From Archaeoglobus sp. JdFR-27 (GTDB taxonomy: Archaea; Halobacteriota; Archaeoglobi; Archaeoglobales; Archaeoglobaceae): a stretch of DNA of 64,000 nucleotides. The first letter of the stretch is position 1. Each line of letters opens with the position of its first letter. Positions 18,426-29,104 of this stretch are shown here, piece after piece. The stretch covers positions 1-64,000 of the forward strand of contig MTMO01000034.1 of assembly GCA_002011235.1 (NCBI GenBank). Reading direction: 5' to 3'. A program made the position numbers and the translations under genes. The notes below the pieces were generated by a model, which made no database searches, was not told the DNA's origin, and saw only the letters and a list, made by a program, of their open reading frames with translations.

Positions 18426-18467
18426 ACTAAATACTAAACTAAATACCAAACTAAATACTAAACTAAT
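18426..18467. repeat. 12-bp tandem repeat, 3.5 copies
   Basis: ACTAAATACTAA, ACTAAATACCAA, ACTAAATACTAA and a half copy follow each other without gaps. The array lies between the GPN GTPase start and the disrupted gene at 18498. Because 12 is divisible by three it creates a spurious repetitive peptide in all frames. No function is evident. Confidence 0.85.
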
Positions 18468-18497
18468 GGACAATCAAACGGACAAACATCTAACAGT

Positions 18498-18752
18498 TCA
18501 ACCTTTTTTGACCTCTATCACCTCAACTTCCCTATTACCCCTTATAACAACATGTTTTCTTTCTTTACCATCCAATCCTTGCTTCCTCAACTCATTAAAG
18601 CTGGTGGTTTCAAGAAATTTTCTTAAAAGTTCCAGCTCCTCTTCTTTTTCAGGATCTTCATTTTAAAGTAGGTAGCTAACAAGTCTGTTGAAAACTCTTT
18701 TTGCCTCTGTCTCTATACAGTGACCTTCAATGATTAAATGTATTTCAGTCAT
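18498..18752 (-). pseudogene. Small coupled gene downstream of UDG, interrupted by in-frame TAA
   Basis: The ATG overlaps the uracil-DNA glycosylase stop by one base (TAATG), as in translationally coupled genes. Translation gives MTEIHLIIEGHCIETEAKR... up to Tyr27-Leu-Leu, then TAA at codon 30, and the same frame continues with clearly coding sequence (DPEKEEELELLRKFLETTSF..., ending HVVIRGNREVEVIEVKKG, then TGA). With one substitution it would be an intact 84-residue protein with an acidic middle. I do not recognise the family. It may be a recent pseudogene, a sequence error, or truncated to 29 residues. Confidence 0.6.
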
Positions 18753-19447
18753 TATAACAACTCTGAGAAAAAGTCCTTTAAGGTCTTATTTTTTGTTTTT
18801 AGTCCTAGTTTATTCTTACTTGATTTTTTATCCATCCTGACAAACTCCTTCAACTTGGAAAAGTCCTTTTCAAGATGCTCTTTTAGTTGAGGCCTATAAA
18901 GAGCTGCAGCCGGATGATAGATAGCGATAAGCCTCAACTTTCCCCATTCAACCGCAATTTCAAAAGGTTTCCCCCTTATTCTAGTTATTCCTGGAAAGGT
19001 TAGATTGAAGTGGTTAAAGATTAGAGATGCTGAATGTCTCCCAAGACATACGATAACGGATGGTTTCAGAATCTTCAGCTGCTCGAAAAGGTAAGGTTTG
19101 CATGCTTCTACCTCTTCAGGCAAAGGATCACGGTTGTTAGGGGGTCTGCATTTAAGCACATTCGCTATAAAAACCTGATTTCTTTTCAACCCTAACTTTT
19201 CTTCGATCATCTCCGTTAAAAGCTTTCCAGCGTTTCCCACAAAGGGCCTTCCTTGAATATCCTCTTCCCTTCCAGGGGCTTCTCCGACAAAAACGATTCC
19301 AGAATAACCACTCCCTTCACCTGGGACATAATTAGTCTTTGTTTTCCAGAGATCACACCTCTTACATCTTCTTATTTTTTCTGCAATGAGTTCAAGTTTC
19401 TCGGTAGCTGAGTTTTCATTAATGATCACATTAGAATTATCCATCAT
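18752..19447 (-). CDS. Uracil-DNA glycosylase, family 4
   Basis: 231 residues. Motif A is GEAPGREEDIQGRPFVG, motif B is YHPAAALYRP, and four cysteines for a 4Fe-4S cluster are placed as CKRC near the N terminus and Cys in KCRPP and EACKPY. This matches the thermostable Fe-S UDGa enzymes of hyperthermophiles. It removes uracil arising from cytosine deamination, starting base-excision repair. The C-terminal tail is lysine-rich. Followed without a gap by the disrupted small gene. Confidence 0.92.
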   Translation of the reverse strand: MMDNSNVIINENSATEKLELIAEKIRRCKRCDLWKTKTNYVPGEGSGYSGIVFVGEAPGREEDIQGRPFVGNAGKLLTEMIEEKLGLKRNQVFIANVLKCRPPNNRDPLPEEVEACKPYLFEQLKILKPSVIVCLGRHSASLIFNHFNLTFPGITRIRGKPFEIAVEWGKLRLIAIYHPAAALYRPQLKEHLEKDFSKLKEFVRMDKKSSKNKLGLKTKNKTLKDFFSELL

Positions 19448-19498
19448 TCAAACAAAAAATGAGAAGGTAAAAAAGTTTACTAAACAAAACGAATTAAC

Positions 19499-20851
19499 TT
19501 AAAATTTTAGAACTCTCGCAGCAACAACCAGCGGCTCCCATGTTGGTGCAAAAGGCGGGGCATATGCAAGATCTGCAAAGAAGAGGTCTTTAGTCGTGAA
19601 ACCTGCCTGAATGGCTGCAGCCATAGTATCAACTCTGGCAAGAACGGAATCGTATCCAACTATTTGAGCTCCTAGAATTCTGTTCGTATTTTTATCTGCA
19701 ACGACCTTAATTTGAGTTTCTCTCCCACCTGGATAGTAATGAACCCTAGTTTGGGCTTTTATCAACGCGGTTTTTACCTCAAAACCATTTTCTTTTGCCT
19801 CTTTTTCACTAAATCCTGTTTTGGCTATCTCAAGTTCATGGAATTTTGTTATCTGTGTCCCAAGCACCCCAGGAAACTCTATATCGCCTCCGGCGATGTT
19901 TACTCCTGCAACATATCCCATTTTATTGCCGGGTGGAGCTAGAGGGTTCCATACCCTTTTGCCAGTGATCATGTGGTACGTTTCGGCACAGTCGCCTGCA
20001 GCATAAACGTTTTCCATGCTCGTTCTCATCTTTCTATCTGTCCATATCGCTCCTGTCTCACCCAGCTTTACTCCAAGCTTCTCTGCGAGCTCAACATTTG
20101 GCTTGACCCCGGTTGCGACTATAACGAGTTCTGCCTTGTACTCCCCCTTGTCCGTAACAACTTTCTCAACCTTATCCTTCCCCTCAAAAGCCTGAACCTT
20201 TTCATTTAACCTTAAATTCACCTTCTTCTCCATCTCGGCCTTGACAACTTCGGCGATATCTTCATCGAAATTCGGGAGGGGGTGAGGTAGCATTTCAATA
20301 ACGGTGACGTTTTTCCCTCTCGCCGAGAATGCTTCAGCCATCTCGAGGCCAATGTAGCCGGAGCCGACAATTACAACTTCACTAACATCTTTCGAAGCGG
20401 AATTTATCCTTTCAGCATCCGGTGGAAGATCCACTGTGAATATACCTTCCAGATCTTTTCCCTCGATCGGAGGGATTATGGGGGAGGCTCCAGTCCCGAA
20501 CACAAGATAATCCCATTCCATTTCTTTTTCTTCCCCATTCTCTATATATTGTAGTGACCCTTTAGAGACATCGATTACCCTTGTATTCATGCGCAGATCG
20601 ATACCTCTCTTTTCAATGAAAACGCTTGGAGGATAGTACATCAGCTTTGAAGTCTCACTTATTCCTTCCACAACATACGGAATGCCGCATGGTGCATGGC
20701 TGACGAAACTGGTAGCCTCAAAAACAGAAACTATCCATTCTGGTTTTAAGGCTTTAATCCTGGATGCTGCACTCATTCCTCCAGCTCCACCACCGATAAT
20801 GGCAACCCTAATATCAGAATCGGAATCTCCCATATTAGTTCCTTCAACCAC
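19499..20851 (-). CDS. CoA-disulfide reductase / NADH oxidase-like flavoprotein
   Basis: 450 residues. FAD site [15 protein letters not shown] near the N terminus, redox-active Cys in [13 protein letters not shown] (about 55), NAD(P)H site [17 protein letters not shown] and the second FAD motif VYAAGDCAE are visible. The single Cys is the hallmark of the CoA-disulfide reductase / NADH oxidase (Nox) group rather than two-Cys glutathione-reductase types. In hyperthermophilic archaea these enzymes reduce CoA disulfide, sulfur or O2. It is a single gene. Confidence 0.85.
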   Translation of the reverse strand: MVEGTNMGDSDSDIRVAIIGGGAGGMSAASRIKALKPEWIVSVFEATSFVSHAPCGIPYVVEGISETSKLMYYPPSVFIEKRGIDLRMNTRVIDVSKGSLQYIENGEEKEMEWDYLVFGTGASPIIPPIEGKDLEGIFTVDLPPDAERINSASKDVSEVVIVGSGYIGLEMAEAFSARGKNVTVIEMLPHPLPNFDEDIAEVVKAEMEKKVNLRLNEKVQAFEGKDKVEKVVTDKGEYKAELVIVATGVKPNVELAEKLGVKLGETGAIWTDRKMRTSMENVYAAGDCAETYHMITGKRVWNPLAPPGNKMGYVAGVNIAGGDIEFPGVLGTQITKFHELEIAKTGFSEKEAKENGFEVKTALIKAQTRVHYYPGGRETQIKVVADKNTNRILGAQIVGYDSVLARVDTMAAAIQAGFTTKDLFFADLAYAPPFAPTWEPLVVAARVLKF

Positions 20852-20988
20852 AAAATCACCTCTCTTGAAAGTGAATTTTAACCTTAATTATTTTTCTGGT
20901 TGTTTCAATAAATAAAATTCTGAAGGTAAAATAAAATGCTGGGAAAAATCAAAAAGCTTAACTTAAGATGGCCTAAGAGATGTTGTAA

Positions 20989-22041
20989 ATGGCAAAGTTG
21001 ATCAAAGAGGCCGATATCATAGAAATTAAGAAAACGGGCTCGAATAAGCCCTCAAAAAGGATCATAACCTTCTCAAGAAACGTTTTCATCCCCCTTACAA
21101 ATGCTTGTAGAAACAGATGCCATTACTGTGGCTTTAGATCTGATAACCCCAGTTTGATGGAGCCAAACGAAGTCGAAAATTTGCTTTTAATTGCCAAAAA
21201 TGCGAGCGAAGCCCTCTTCACGTTTGGTGAGAAGCCTGAAACCGATAGCAAAATACGAAACTCTCTTTTGGAGATGGGATACAAGAGTTTCTTGGATTAC
21301 GTAATCGAAATGAACAAAAGGGCAATCGAGTTGGGAAAGCTCCCCCACACAAATGCAGGGATTTTGAGTTATTCTGAGTTAAAAAAACTGAAGCCATGGA
21401 ATGCATCCATGGGTCTGATGTTAGAACAAGCTGTAGAGCTCCCGTGCCATAATGAAAGTCCTGGTAAGAAACCGATGGAAAGGATTAAAGTAATAACAAA
21501 CGCTGGAAAACTCGAAATTCCATTTACGACTGGTATTCTTGTTGGCATTGGAGAGAGATTTGATGATGACCTCTATTCAATTGAGGTGATTAAAGATCTA
21601 CACTTGAACTACGATCACATCCAAGAATGCATAATCCAGAACTTCAGTCCGAAAAAAGGCACACCTATGGAAGATTTTCCGCCCCCCTCCATTGGAAGGA
21701 TGATTAAAATCGTAAGGGAGGCAAGAAAGATTCTTCCCAGAGATGTAGAGGTGCAGATCCCACCAAACCTGGTTGAGGACATAAGACCGTTTCTGAAAGA
21801 AGGTGTTGGAGATATCGGAGGTATTTCCGATGTAACCATAGACCACATAAATCCTGAAGCTCCATGGCCCTCGATCGAGAAAATCGAAAGATGTTTAAAC
21901 GGTGAGTTTGTCCTTAGGGAAAGATTACCCGTTTATCCGAAATACATAAAAAGGGGTTGGTATGGAAGCATGACCGAGGCCTTAATCAAAAAGTTATCCG
22001 ATAATGAAGGATACAGGAAAGGATGTAGAAAACCGCTGTGA
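20989..22041 (+). CDS. cofG: FO synthase subunit 1 (radical SAM)
   Basis: 350 residues. NACRNRCHYCGFR supplies the radical SAM triad Cys40, Cys44, Cys47. SMGLMLEQ, CHNESPGK and the final GGISDVTIDHINPEAPWP are typical CofG blocks. With CofH it joins a tyrosine-derived radical to the ribityl-uracil amine to make FO, the deazaflavin part of coenzyme F420. It is followed after nine bases by cofH, so the two subunits are made together. Confidence 0.92.
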   Translation: MAKLIKEADIIEIKKTGSNKPSKRIITFSRNVFIPLTNACRNRCHYCGFRSDNPSLMEPNEVENLLLIAKNASEALFTFGEKPETDSKIRNSLLEMGYKSFLDYVIEMNKRAIELGKLPHTNAGILSYSELKKLKPWNASMGLMLEQAVELPCHNESPGKKPMERIKVITNAGKLEIPFTTGILVGIGERFDDDLYSIEVIKDLHLNYDHIQECIIQNFSPKKGTPMEDFPPPSIGRMIKIVREARKILPRDVEVQIPPNLVEDIRPFLKEGVGDIGGISDVTIDHINPEAPWPSIEKIERCLNGEFVLRERLPVYPKYIKRGWYGSMTEALIKKLSDNEGYRKGCRKPL

Positions 22042-22050
22042 GGTGAACTC

Positions 22051-23070
22051 ATGTTAATTCAGGAATACGTCTCCCTTCTTTCAAATCCCTATGAGACCTT
22101 TAAAATAGCAGACACCCTCAGGAGGAGGGTTTGTGGAGATGAGGTTACCTTCGTTATCAACAGAAACATTAACTTCACTGATAGGTGCATAAATAAATGC
22201 AAATTCTGTTCATTCAGATACAGAAAAAACTACCTTCTTAAAATGGAAGAGATAGCAAGGAAGGTAGAGGAGGCTTTGGATTACGGCTGTACAGAGGTCT
22301 GCATCCAAGGTGGGTTGCTAAAGGATGCCGATATTAATTTCTACGTTGAAATTCTACAGACAGTGAGAGATGTGTCTAAAACAATCCACATCCACGCCTT
22401 CTCTCCAATGGAGGTTCTCCATGCTGCAAGAAACAGCAAGATGCATGTAGAGGATACTTTAAGAGAATTGAGAAATGCAGGACTTGATTCGATGCCAGGG
22501 ACCGCTGCAGAAATACTTGTCGATGAGATAAGGGAAAAGATATGTCCGGGAAAGCTCAAAACATCCGAATGGGTTTCCGTTGTGAAAACTGCCCATAAAC
22601 TTGGTATTCCTACTACAGCAACGATGATGTACGGACATATAGAGAGCTGGGAGGACAGGATCAGACATCTTCTCCTCATCAAAAAAATCCAGCAGGAAAC
22701 AGGTGGCATAACAGAATTTATACCCCTCCCCTTCATGCCGAAAAACAACCCTCTCGGGGAGCTTTCAAGCGGGTCCTCCGGATTCGAGGATTTGCTGCTG
22801 ATAGCGATTGCGAGAATAATCCTGTACCCTGAGATACAGAACATTCAGGCCTCATGGGTGAAATTGGGTAAAAAGCTAGTCCAAGCATCCCTTTTCACCG
22901 GGGCGAATGATATTGGTGGAACTCTTATGGAGGAAAATATCTCTAAGGCTGCAGGGTCTTCCAGCGGTGAGTTTCTTGAGGTTGAAGAGATAATTAAACT
23001 GATAAAAACCGCAAAGAGAATTCCAGTTCAGAGATCAACAGTTTATGAGGTGATAAAAAGATACAATTAA
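22051..23070 (+). CDS. cofH: FO synthase subunit 2 (radical SAM)
   Basis: 339 residues. The cluster motif RCINKCKFCSF holds Cys46, Cys50 and Cys53. EVCIQGGLLKDADINFYVEIL and HIHAFSPMEV are diagnostic CofH blocks, and GTAAEIL...R..ICPGK follows. A GAGGTG ribosome site sits just before the ATG. Provides the tyrosine-side activation step of FO synthesis. The cofG-cofH pair shows that the organism makes F420, as Archaeoglobales and methanogens do. Confidence 0.92.
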   Translation: MLIQEYVSLLSNPYETFKIADTLRRRVCGDEVTFVINRNINFTDRCINKCKFCSFRYRKNYLLKMEEIARKVEEALDYGCTEVCIQGGLLKDADINFYVEILQTVRDVSKTIHIHAFSPMEVLHAARNSKMHVEDTLRELRNAGLDSMPGTAAEILVDEIREKICPGKLKTSEWVSVVKTAHKLGIPTTATMMYGHIESWEDRIRHLLLIKKIQQETGGITEFIPLPFMPKNNPLGELSSGSSGFEDLLLIAIARIILYPEIQNIQASWVKLGKKLVQASLFTGANDIGGTLMEENISKAAGSSSGEFLEVEEIIKLIKTAKRIPVQRSTVYEVIKRYN

Positions 23071-23273
23071 GATTAAGTGAGAATTGATTTTATAAAATCT
23101 AATTCAGAAAAACTCAAAAATTCAAGATTTGACAATTTTACTTTCTGAAATGAATTATTAGTTTAAGATAAATCTTGATAATCCTAGTTTAAATTCCTAA
23201 GATCTAATTGATCTAATCGAGCTAACATTTATAGGAGTAAGATCTAAAATAAGACAAAGGATAAGGTGAAAGA

Positions 23274-25259
23274 ATGGAAGGTCCAGATAAATCGATAGGA
23301 GATTCCCAGTTAAGAAGGTCAAGATTATTGAGTTCGAAGAGTGCATACCTAAAGGAAGCAGCCCTCCAACCGGTTAACTGGTTCCCATATTGCAAGGAAG
23401 CATTTGAAGAAGCCCAAGAAAATGACAAACCAATTTTAATAGACATAGGAGCTTCCTGGTGTCATTGGTGCCACGTTATGGATGAGGAGTCCTACAGCGA
23501 TCCAGAAATTGCAAAATTTTTGAACGAACATTTCGTATGTATCAGGGTCGACCGTGATGAGATGCCCGCTGTCGATAGAAAGTATCAGGAGGCTATAGCC
23601 ACAATTACCGGCCAGGGAGGATGGCCGCTAACCGTTTTCGCTCTTCCCAGCAGTGAAGTATTCTATGGGGGAACTTATTTTCCGAAAGAGGAAAGATTCG
23701 GGAAACCACCATTTCTTGCAGTTCTCAAAGCTGTTCTAAGGTCTTATAAGGAGGAGAAGGAGAAGACGAAGGAGCTAGCATCTCAGATAATGAAACATGT
23801 TGGGAAAAAGCTTGAAATGGAATATCCTTCTGAGCTAAATCAGAATATCTTGATAAAGGGCCTTGATTCAGTTTTAAGAATGGGTGATCCTGTTTATGGG
23901 GGATTCGGATTTTCCCAAAAGTTTCCAATGCCCACAGCGGTTAGATTTTTACTATCATCGCAAACCAAGTTCGATGATGCAATTAAGTTTGCAGATCATA
24001 CGCTAGAGGAGATGTACGCTGGTGGGATTCGGGATCACATCTTTGGAGGCTTTTTTAGATATACCGTTGATCGGGACTGGACGATTCCCCATTTTGAGAA
24101 GATCTCCTATGACAACGGCGAGCTGATGATAAACTACTCAATTGCATACAGAAACACGGGGAGAAAAATTTTCAGAGAATGTGTGAAAGAGATAATCGAA
24201 TTCTTAGAGACTTTTATGGCCTCAAGTGATGGCTACTACACATCCATCGATGCCGATTTTCGGGGAGATGAAGGTGGATTTTACACTTATTCATACGAGG
24301 AGGTTAAAGAGACTCTTGATGATGAAGAATTCAGGGTATTGAGACTTCTTTATGGAATTACAGAGGATGGTAACTTCAACGGAAAGAACCACCTGAGAAT
24401 CGACGCTTCTGTTGCAACCGTTGCTGAAGAACTCAAACTAGATGTGGAAGAACTGGAAGAAATTGCCCAGAATGCCAGGAACAAGCTTCGAAAACTCAGG
24501 ATTGAGTTTAAAAACGATCTGAACATCGACAGGAGCATTTATACCGGATACAACTCGATAATTTACAGCGGGCTGATCTACTCTGGATTGATCTTGGACG
24601 ACGATGAACTCGTTAAGAAAGGGGTTTCCGGTGTGGATACACTTTTCAAAGCAAGATTTGAGGATGTCCTCAAAAGGAGAGAAGATTTAGATGGTATAAT
24701 TGAGGATTATGCGTTCTTAATTTCCTCCTTGATAAACTGTTACACAGCTTCATTCGATCAGTCCTTTCTATGGAGGGCTGAAGAGGTTATGAACGTCGCT
24801 ATTAAAGAGTTCTACAGAAATGGGAAGTTTATAGAAAAGGAAGGTGTTGTTACGATTTACGATCTGTCTTATAGATCACCTCTTTCCCAGATGATTGAGA
24901 ATCTTACTGCCCTTGGGATTCTTGGAGACGTTTCTAGAGATAGCAAATACCTTGAAATCGCAGAGAAATTGCTTAAAAAATACGCGGGAATGGATCATGG
25001 GCTTTTTGATGCCGGTTATTTGCTTGCTCTTCAATCATATCTCAGTCCAATTATAATTGAGGCAGATGAGGCAGAGCTGTATCAATTAAGGAAGTACATC
25101 AACCACAACACTTTCTTCAAAGTGGGAAAAGCTTCCATTTGTGTGGGTGAAAGGTGTATTATTGCTGGAAATTACGAGGAAATGGAGCCCATTTTAAAAG
25201 AAGAATTGAATGTTAAAATTTTTGAATGTAAAAATTCGAAATTTAGTGATATTTGGTAG
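23274..25259 (+). CDS. DUF255 thioredoxin-fold / six-hairpin protein (YyaL type)
   Basis: 661 residues. The N-terminal part has the DUF255 thioredoxin-like motif GASWCHWCHVMDEESY, followed by GQGGWPLTVF and GGTYFP. The C-terminal two-thirds form an alpha/alpha-barrel like N-acylglucosamine epimerases and cellulases (blocks GGIRDHIFGGFFRYTVD and DADFRGDEGGFYTY). The family is nearly universal, including human SPATA20, but its function is not established. Single gene, followed by an acetyltransferase. Confidence 0.85.
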   Translation: MEGPDKSIGDSQLRRSRLLSSKSAYLKEAALQPVNWFPYCKEAFEEAQENDKPILIDIGASWCHWCHVMDEESYSDPEIAKFLNEHFVCIRVDRDEMPAVDRKYQEAIATITGQGGWPLTVFALPSSEVFYGGTYFPKEERFGKPPFLAVLKAVLRSYKEEKEKTKELASQIMKHVGKKLEMEYPSELNQNILIKGLDSVLRMGDPVYGGFGFSQKFPMPTAVRFLLSSQTKFDDAIKFADHTLEEMYAGGIRDHIFGGFFRYTVDRDWTIPHFEKISYDNGELMINYSIAYRNTGRKIFRECVKEIIEFLETFMASSDGYYTSIDADFRGDEGGFYTYSYEEVKETLDDEEFRVLRLLYGITEDGNFNGKNHLRIDASVATVAEELKLDVEELEEIAQNARNKLRKLRIEFKNDLNIDRSIYTGYNSIIYSGLIYSGLILDDDELVKKGVSGVDTLFKARFEDVLKRREDLDGIIEDYAFLISSLINCYTASFDQSFLWRAEEVMNVAIKEFYRNGKFIEKEGVVTIYDLSYRSPLSQMIENLTALGILGDVSRDSKYLEIAEKLLKKYAGMDHGLFDAGYLLALQSYLSPIIIEADEAELYQLRKYINHNTFFKVGKASICVGERCIIAGNYEEMEPILKEELNVKIFECKNSKFSDIW

Positions 25260-25267
25260 GGATTGAC

Positions 25268-25720
25268 ATGAATAGCGTCCTCATCAGAGAGGCAAGGGAA
25301 TCTGACTTGTCTACGATTGAAAAATTGACTGAAGAGCTAATAGAGTCTATAGAAAATAAAGAAGGTATAAACCACGCAAATATCTCTAGGAACTTTCAAG
25401 ACCTCTTGAAAGATAGCAATTCATACATTTTAGTCGCAGAGTTAAATGAAACCGTAGTGGGTTTTATTAGTTTTTCAATTCGTAAAACACTTCTTCACAT
25501 TGCTCCTTCCGGGCAGATCGATGAACTTATCGTTAACAAAAATCATCGTCATGGAGGCATTGGTAAACTGTTGATGCAAGCTGCCATCGAGAAGTGTAAA
25601 CATCTTGGATGCTGTGAAGTTGAGGTAAGTACAGAGACCACGAACGATACTGCAAGAGAATTTTATAAGATGTGTGGATTTAAGGAGAAAGGTGTAATTC
25701 TCGAAAAAGACTTGTTATAA
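25268..25720 (+). CDS. GNAT acetyltransferase
   Basis: 150 residues from the ATG at 25268, chosen over a TTG at 25253 that would overlap the previous gene; a GGTAGGGA ribosome site precedes it. The acetyl-CoA loop is HRHGGIGKLLMQAAI (about 97-111), preceded by DELIVNK and followed by NDTAREFYKMCGF. This is a compact RimI-like enzyme. Its substrate is not evident. Probably cotranscribed with the DUF255 gene eight bases upstream. Confidence 0.78.
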   Translation: MNSVLIREARESDLSTIEKLTEELIESIENKEGINHANISRNFQDLLKDSNSYILVAELNETVVGFISFSIRKTLLHIAPSGQIDELIVNKNHRHGGIGKLLMQAAIEKCKHLGCCEVEVSTETTNDTAREFYKMCGFKEKGVILEKDLL

Positions 25721-25762
25721 AACAAAGAGATACAAGCAGTATTGCTTAGATTGAGCTAAGTT

Positions 25763-25810
25763 CCATGATAGCAAGTAAAAAGTAGCCCATGATAGCAAGT
25801 AAAAAGTAGC
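25763..25810. repeat. 24-bp direct tandem repeat, two copies plus a part
   Basis: CCATGATAGCAAGTAAAAAG (first 20 bases of a 24-base unit) occurs at 25763 and again at 25787 with no mismatch, and the third copy stops after a few bases (CCAT). It lies in the 155-base space between convergent genes. Probably a slippage duplication. Confidence 0.85.
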
Positions 25811-25875
25811 CCATCATGAGTCATGTTGGCTGGCTTATTCAAATCTAATTTATAAAGTTTTAAGGTGGAGAAAAA

Positions 25876-26748
25876 TTATAGGATGTCTCTTATATAATCA
25901 ATCATAGATTGGAAGATAACCTTCCCCTCTCCGAAAGCCTCTGAAGTAACCTCTGAGAAAACATCTCCTTTCTTCGGATAGTCTAAATGATTCCAGCTGA
26001 AGAAAGCTCTTTCTGGGTGTGGCATCAACCCAAATACGTTTCCCTTAACGTTGCAAATTCCTGCGATGTTATATACACTTCCATTGGGATTCCAAGGATA
26101 GCCTGCGTAGTTTCCTTCTTCATCCACATATCTGAACACTATCTGGTCGTTTTGGACAAGCCTGTTTATGTAAACCCGCTCCATCGATGAAGGAAATGTG
26201 ACCTTTCCCTCAGCATGAGCAACCGGATACCTCACCACCTGCTCTCCAAGATTCCTTGTAAAAATGCATTTACCTCTGTTTTCATGCTTGAGTAAACTCT
26301 GCCTGCATTCAAAGCGATTGGAGTTGTTTATCGCAAGAACCATTTCAGGAGTTTCGGAAAGTGGTCTATCTTCATCGAATCCTGGAAGAGCCCCCAATTC
26401 GACTAAAATCTGAAATCCATTACAGATGCCAAGAACAGGAAAGCCTTGCCTGATAAATTCCTCGAGATCCTTTCTGAGGACACTCTTAACTCTTGCTGAA
26501 AATATGGCTCCTGCTCTCACATAGTCTCCGGCAGAAAAGCCTCCGGGGAATATAATGCCTGAGTAATCTGAGATGTTTCTCTTCTCACTTTCTTTGATTA
26601 TATCGCTGTAAAACTGTTTGAGATGGACTGCTTCAGCAAAAACTCCAAGGTTTCTCAAAGCTCTAACCGTTTCATCCTCACAATTCGTTCCCTCGATTCT
26701 TAGAACAGCAATTTTAATGTCTTCAATCTTGTCTTCGATTTCACCCAT
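25876..26748 (-). CDS. purQ: Phosphoribosylformylglycinamidine synthase, glutaminase subunit
   Basis: 290 residues, class I glutamine amidotransferase. The nucleophile is in GICNGFQ, the catalytic His and Glu in MPHPERAFF. It opens with IAVLRIEGTNCEDET. It is longer than bacterial PurQ (about 230) and includes the insertion seen in other archaea. Supplies ammonia to PurL for step four of purine synthesis. Last gene of purS-purL-purQ; a GGTGG ribosome site precedes the ATG. Confidence 0.92.
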   Translation of the reverse strand: MGEIEDKIEDIKIAVLRIEGTNCEDETVRALRNLGVFAEAVHLKQFYSDIIKESEKRNISDYSGIIFPGGFSAGDYVRAGAIFSARVKSVLRKDLEEFIRQGFPVLGICNGFQILVELGALPGFDEDRPLSETPEMVLAINNSNRFECRQSLLKHENRGKCIFTRNLGEQVVRYPVAHAEGKVTFPSSMERVYINRLVQNDQIVFRYVDEEGNYAGYPWNPNGSVYNIAGICNVKGNVFGLMPHPERAFFSWNHLDYPKKGDVFSEVTSEAFGEGKVIFQSMIDYIRDIL

Positions 26749-26760
26749 ACTACCACCTTT

Positions 26761-29094
26761 CTACCAGCCAGTATATCTCACCAGCCCGTTCCTCCAGAGA
26801 TCTTCTACCTCTTTCATGTCGATTTCAAGGTTGAAATTGCGATCGTTAATAGAGAGGTCACTTCTGGAGACCACTCCTAGCTCATAAGCCTTGCATCCTC
26901 TAGATAGGAGGAATGAGACGAAATCCTGAGCCTGTGATTGGGAGATTTCAACTATCCACCTCGTGTTAGATTCGGAGAACAATTTAACAAAAACATCTCC
27001 TTCAATGCCGATAAGGTCTATCTCTGCACCGAGTCTGTTTCCTATCCCCATTTCAGCAATTGCTACGACTAATCCACCCTCGGAGATATCATGGCAAGAG
27101 AACACTTTAAACTCTTTAAAGGCGTTTAGCATACAGTCTATATACATTTTAAGCCTTTCAGGGGAGGTTCTTGGAACAAAAAAGCTTTTTTGCCCTGTTA
27201 CCTCTGAGTAAACACTTCCCCCAAACTCTGGCCTAGTTTCTCCAACTAGAATGATGGCGTTACCTTTCTTTTTGAAAAATGAGGTTATTGCATTCCTCAC
27301 ATCATCGATAACACCGATTCCCATAAGAGTTGGGGTTGGAGCAACAGCAGAATAGGGTGTTTCATTGTAAAAGCTCACGTTCCCACTCACACAAGGTAGG
27401 TTCAGCCCTGATGCCATCCAGCCTAAAGCTTTAACACTCTCAACGAACTCTCCCATCCTTTCTGGCTTCTCAGGATTCCCGAAGTTTAAGCAATCAACAA
27501 ACGAGTGTGGAACTGAGTTCACAGCTACGAGATTCCTTATCATCTCATCGAAGGAGGCTGCTGTTCCCCAGTACGGATCGATTGAGGTCATCCATGGATT
27601 CACATCAGCGGTAATCGATAATCCTTTCATCGAATCAGTTGGCTTAATAACGGCAGCATCTCCATGGGTTTCGAAGTTTATCTTCCCTTGCAAAGGCCTT
27701 AGAATCGTTGAAGCTCTAACTTGGTGATCATACTGTCGTATAATCCAGTCCTTCGAAGCGACATTTGGGTGCTGTAGAATCCTTTTGAAAACATCCAAGT
27801 AGTCTGAAGGTGGCTTTAATCTTTCCTCTTCTTTTATTTCGGGTTTCTTTGAAACATACGTTCTGCAGTACTCTGGGCCTGAAGTTACGAACTCTATCTC
27901 CATGTCATAGATCTTCATTCCCTTGTAGTAAACCTCCAGAGTTTTTTCCGCTTTGGTTTCTCCTATTACATTTGCAGGTACATCCCATTTATCGAATACA
28001 TAGAGTACCTCGTCCACAAGTTCTGGTTTTACTGTTACAAGCATCCTTTCCTGGCTTTCAGAAACCCAGATCTCCCAGGGAGCCATTTCAGCTTCTTTAA
28101 GCGGTACATTATCTAGGTTGACTTTAGCCCCATAGCCTGCTGCGAGAGCCATCTCTCCAACGGCACAGCTCAAACCTCCTCCTCCTAAATCCTTCATGCC
28201 TGTTATCAGCTTCTTCTCAACGATCTCTAAGCATGCATGCATCAATGGCTCCTTCACAATCGGATTTCCAAGTTGTACTGCCCCTCTGGACTCCTCCTCA
28301 CTCGTCTCCTTAAGCTCTGCTGAGGCGAAAGTGACGCCATGAATACCATCTCTGCCCGTAAGTCCTCCAGCCAAAACGAAATATTCTCCCTCTCCTCCAG
28401 CCCTACTGGGAACTATGTTCTCCTTTTTTGCGATTCCTATGCATCCTACATTAACAAGGCAATTTGTAAGGTATCTATCATCAAAGAAAACCATGCCTGA
28501 GACAGTTGGAATACCGACTCTATTTCCGTAATCTCTAATCCCGGCAACAACTCCTGAAAGGAGGTAAAGTGGGTGCTTCGTACCTCTCGGAAGTTCGAAA
28601 TGCGAAATATCGAGGTTTCCGAAGAATAGAGGATCTATCAATGCAATCGGCTGAGCACCCATGCAAACGACATCTCTCAAGATCCCTCCGATGCCCGTTG
28701 CTGCTCCGCCATAGGGCTCTATAGCCGAGGGATGGTTGTGGGATTCAAAGGCAACGACGTATGCATGTTTATCATCGAATTCAACTACTCCAGCGTCTTC
28801 CTTTATGGCTGAGATAACGTAGTCCCTCTCAAGGTTGAATATGAACTGCTTAAGATAGTACTTCGAGCTTTTATAGCAGCAATGCTCGCTCCAAGCTTGG
28901 CCTAAAGCCTGAAGTTCAATGTCGTATGGATTTCTTCCTTTAGATTTGAAGTACTCCTTTATCCTTCTCATTTCATCGACATTTAACGCCAATCCAAGTT
29001 CATCACTTATTCTCTGGAGGGTTTCATCATCTGCAGATATAACATCTATCTGGTAAAGCAAAAAAGGTGCCTCAATCCTCTTGAAAACATCCAT
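26761..29094 (-). CDS. purL: Phosphoribosylformylglycinamidine synthase, large subunit
   Basis: 777 residues from the ATG at 29094. A frame reaching 29163 would overlap purS by 59 bases and add 23 residues unlike the family; GAGGGTG just before 29094 supports the shorter start. [20 protein letters not shown] and [11 protein letters not shown] are signature PurL sequences, and [15 protein letters not shown] and SVALSGEGG-type blocks follow. ATP-dependent amidation of FGAR, with ammonia from PurQ and PurS as assembly subunit. Confidence 0.93.
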   Translation of the reverse strand: MDVFKRIEAPFLLYQIDVISADDETLQRISDELGLALNVDEMRRIKEYFKSKGRNPYDIELQALGQAWSEHCCYKSSKYYLKQFIFNLERDYVISAIKEDAGVVEFDDKHAYVVAFESHNHPSAIEPYGGAATGIGGILRDVVCMGAQPIALIDPLFFGNLDISHFELPRGTKHPLYLLSGVVAGIRDYGNRVGIPTVSGMVFFDDRYLTNCLVNVGCIGIAKKENIVPSRAGGEGEYFVLAGGLTGRDGIHGVTFASAELKETSEEESRGAVQLGNPIVKEPLMHACLEIVEKKLITGMKDLGGGGLSCAVGEMALAAGYGAKVNLDNVPLKEAEMAPWEIWVSESQERMLVTVKPELVDEVLYVFDKWDVPANVIGETKAEKTLEVYYKGMKIYDMEIEFVTSGPEYCRTYVSKKPEIKEEERLKPPSDYLDVFKRILQHPNVASKDWIIRQYDHQVRASTILRPLQGKINFETHGDAAVIKPTDSMKGLSITADVNPWMTSIDPYWGTAASFDEMIRNLVAVNSVPHSFVDCLNFGNPEKPERMGEFVESVKALGWMASGLNLPCVSGNVSFYNETPYSAVAPTPTLMGIGVIDDVRNAITSFFKKKGNAIILVGETRPEFGGSVYSEVTGQKSFFVPRTSPERLKMYIDCMLNAFKEFKVFSCHDISEGGLVVAIAEMGIGNRLGAEIDLIGIEGDVFVKLFSESNTRWIVEISQSQAQDFVSFLLSRGCKAYELGVVSRSDLSINDRNFNLEIDMKEVEDLWRNGLVRYTGW

Positions 29095-29104
29095 ATGAAC
29101 ACCC

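Noticed and set aside
18351-18473. Longer start for the GPN GTPase giving a repetitive SLVFSLVFS leader
   Set aside because: The extra residues only translate a 12-bp tandem repeat; the family starts a few residues before the P-loop at 18350.
18400-18666. Plus-strand 88-residue frame with Ser-rich end
   Set aside because: It is the shadow of the minus-strand gene after UDG and of the 12-bp repeat.
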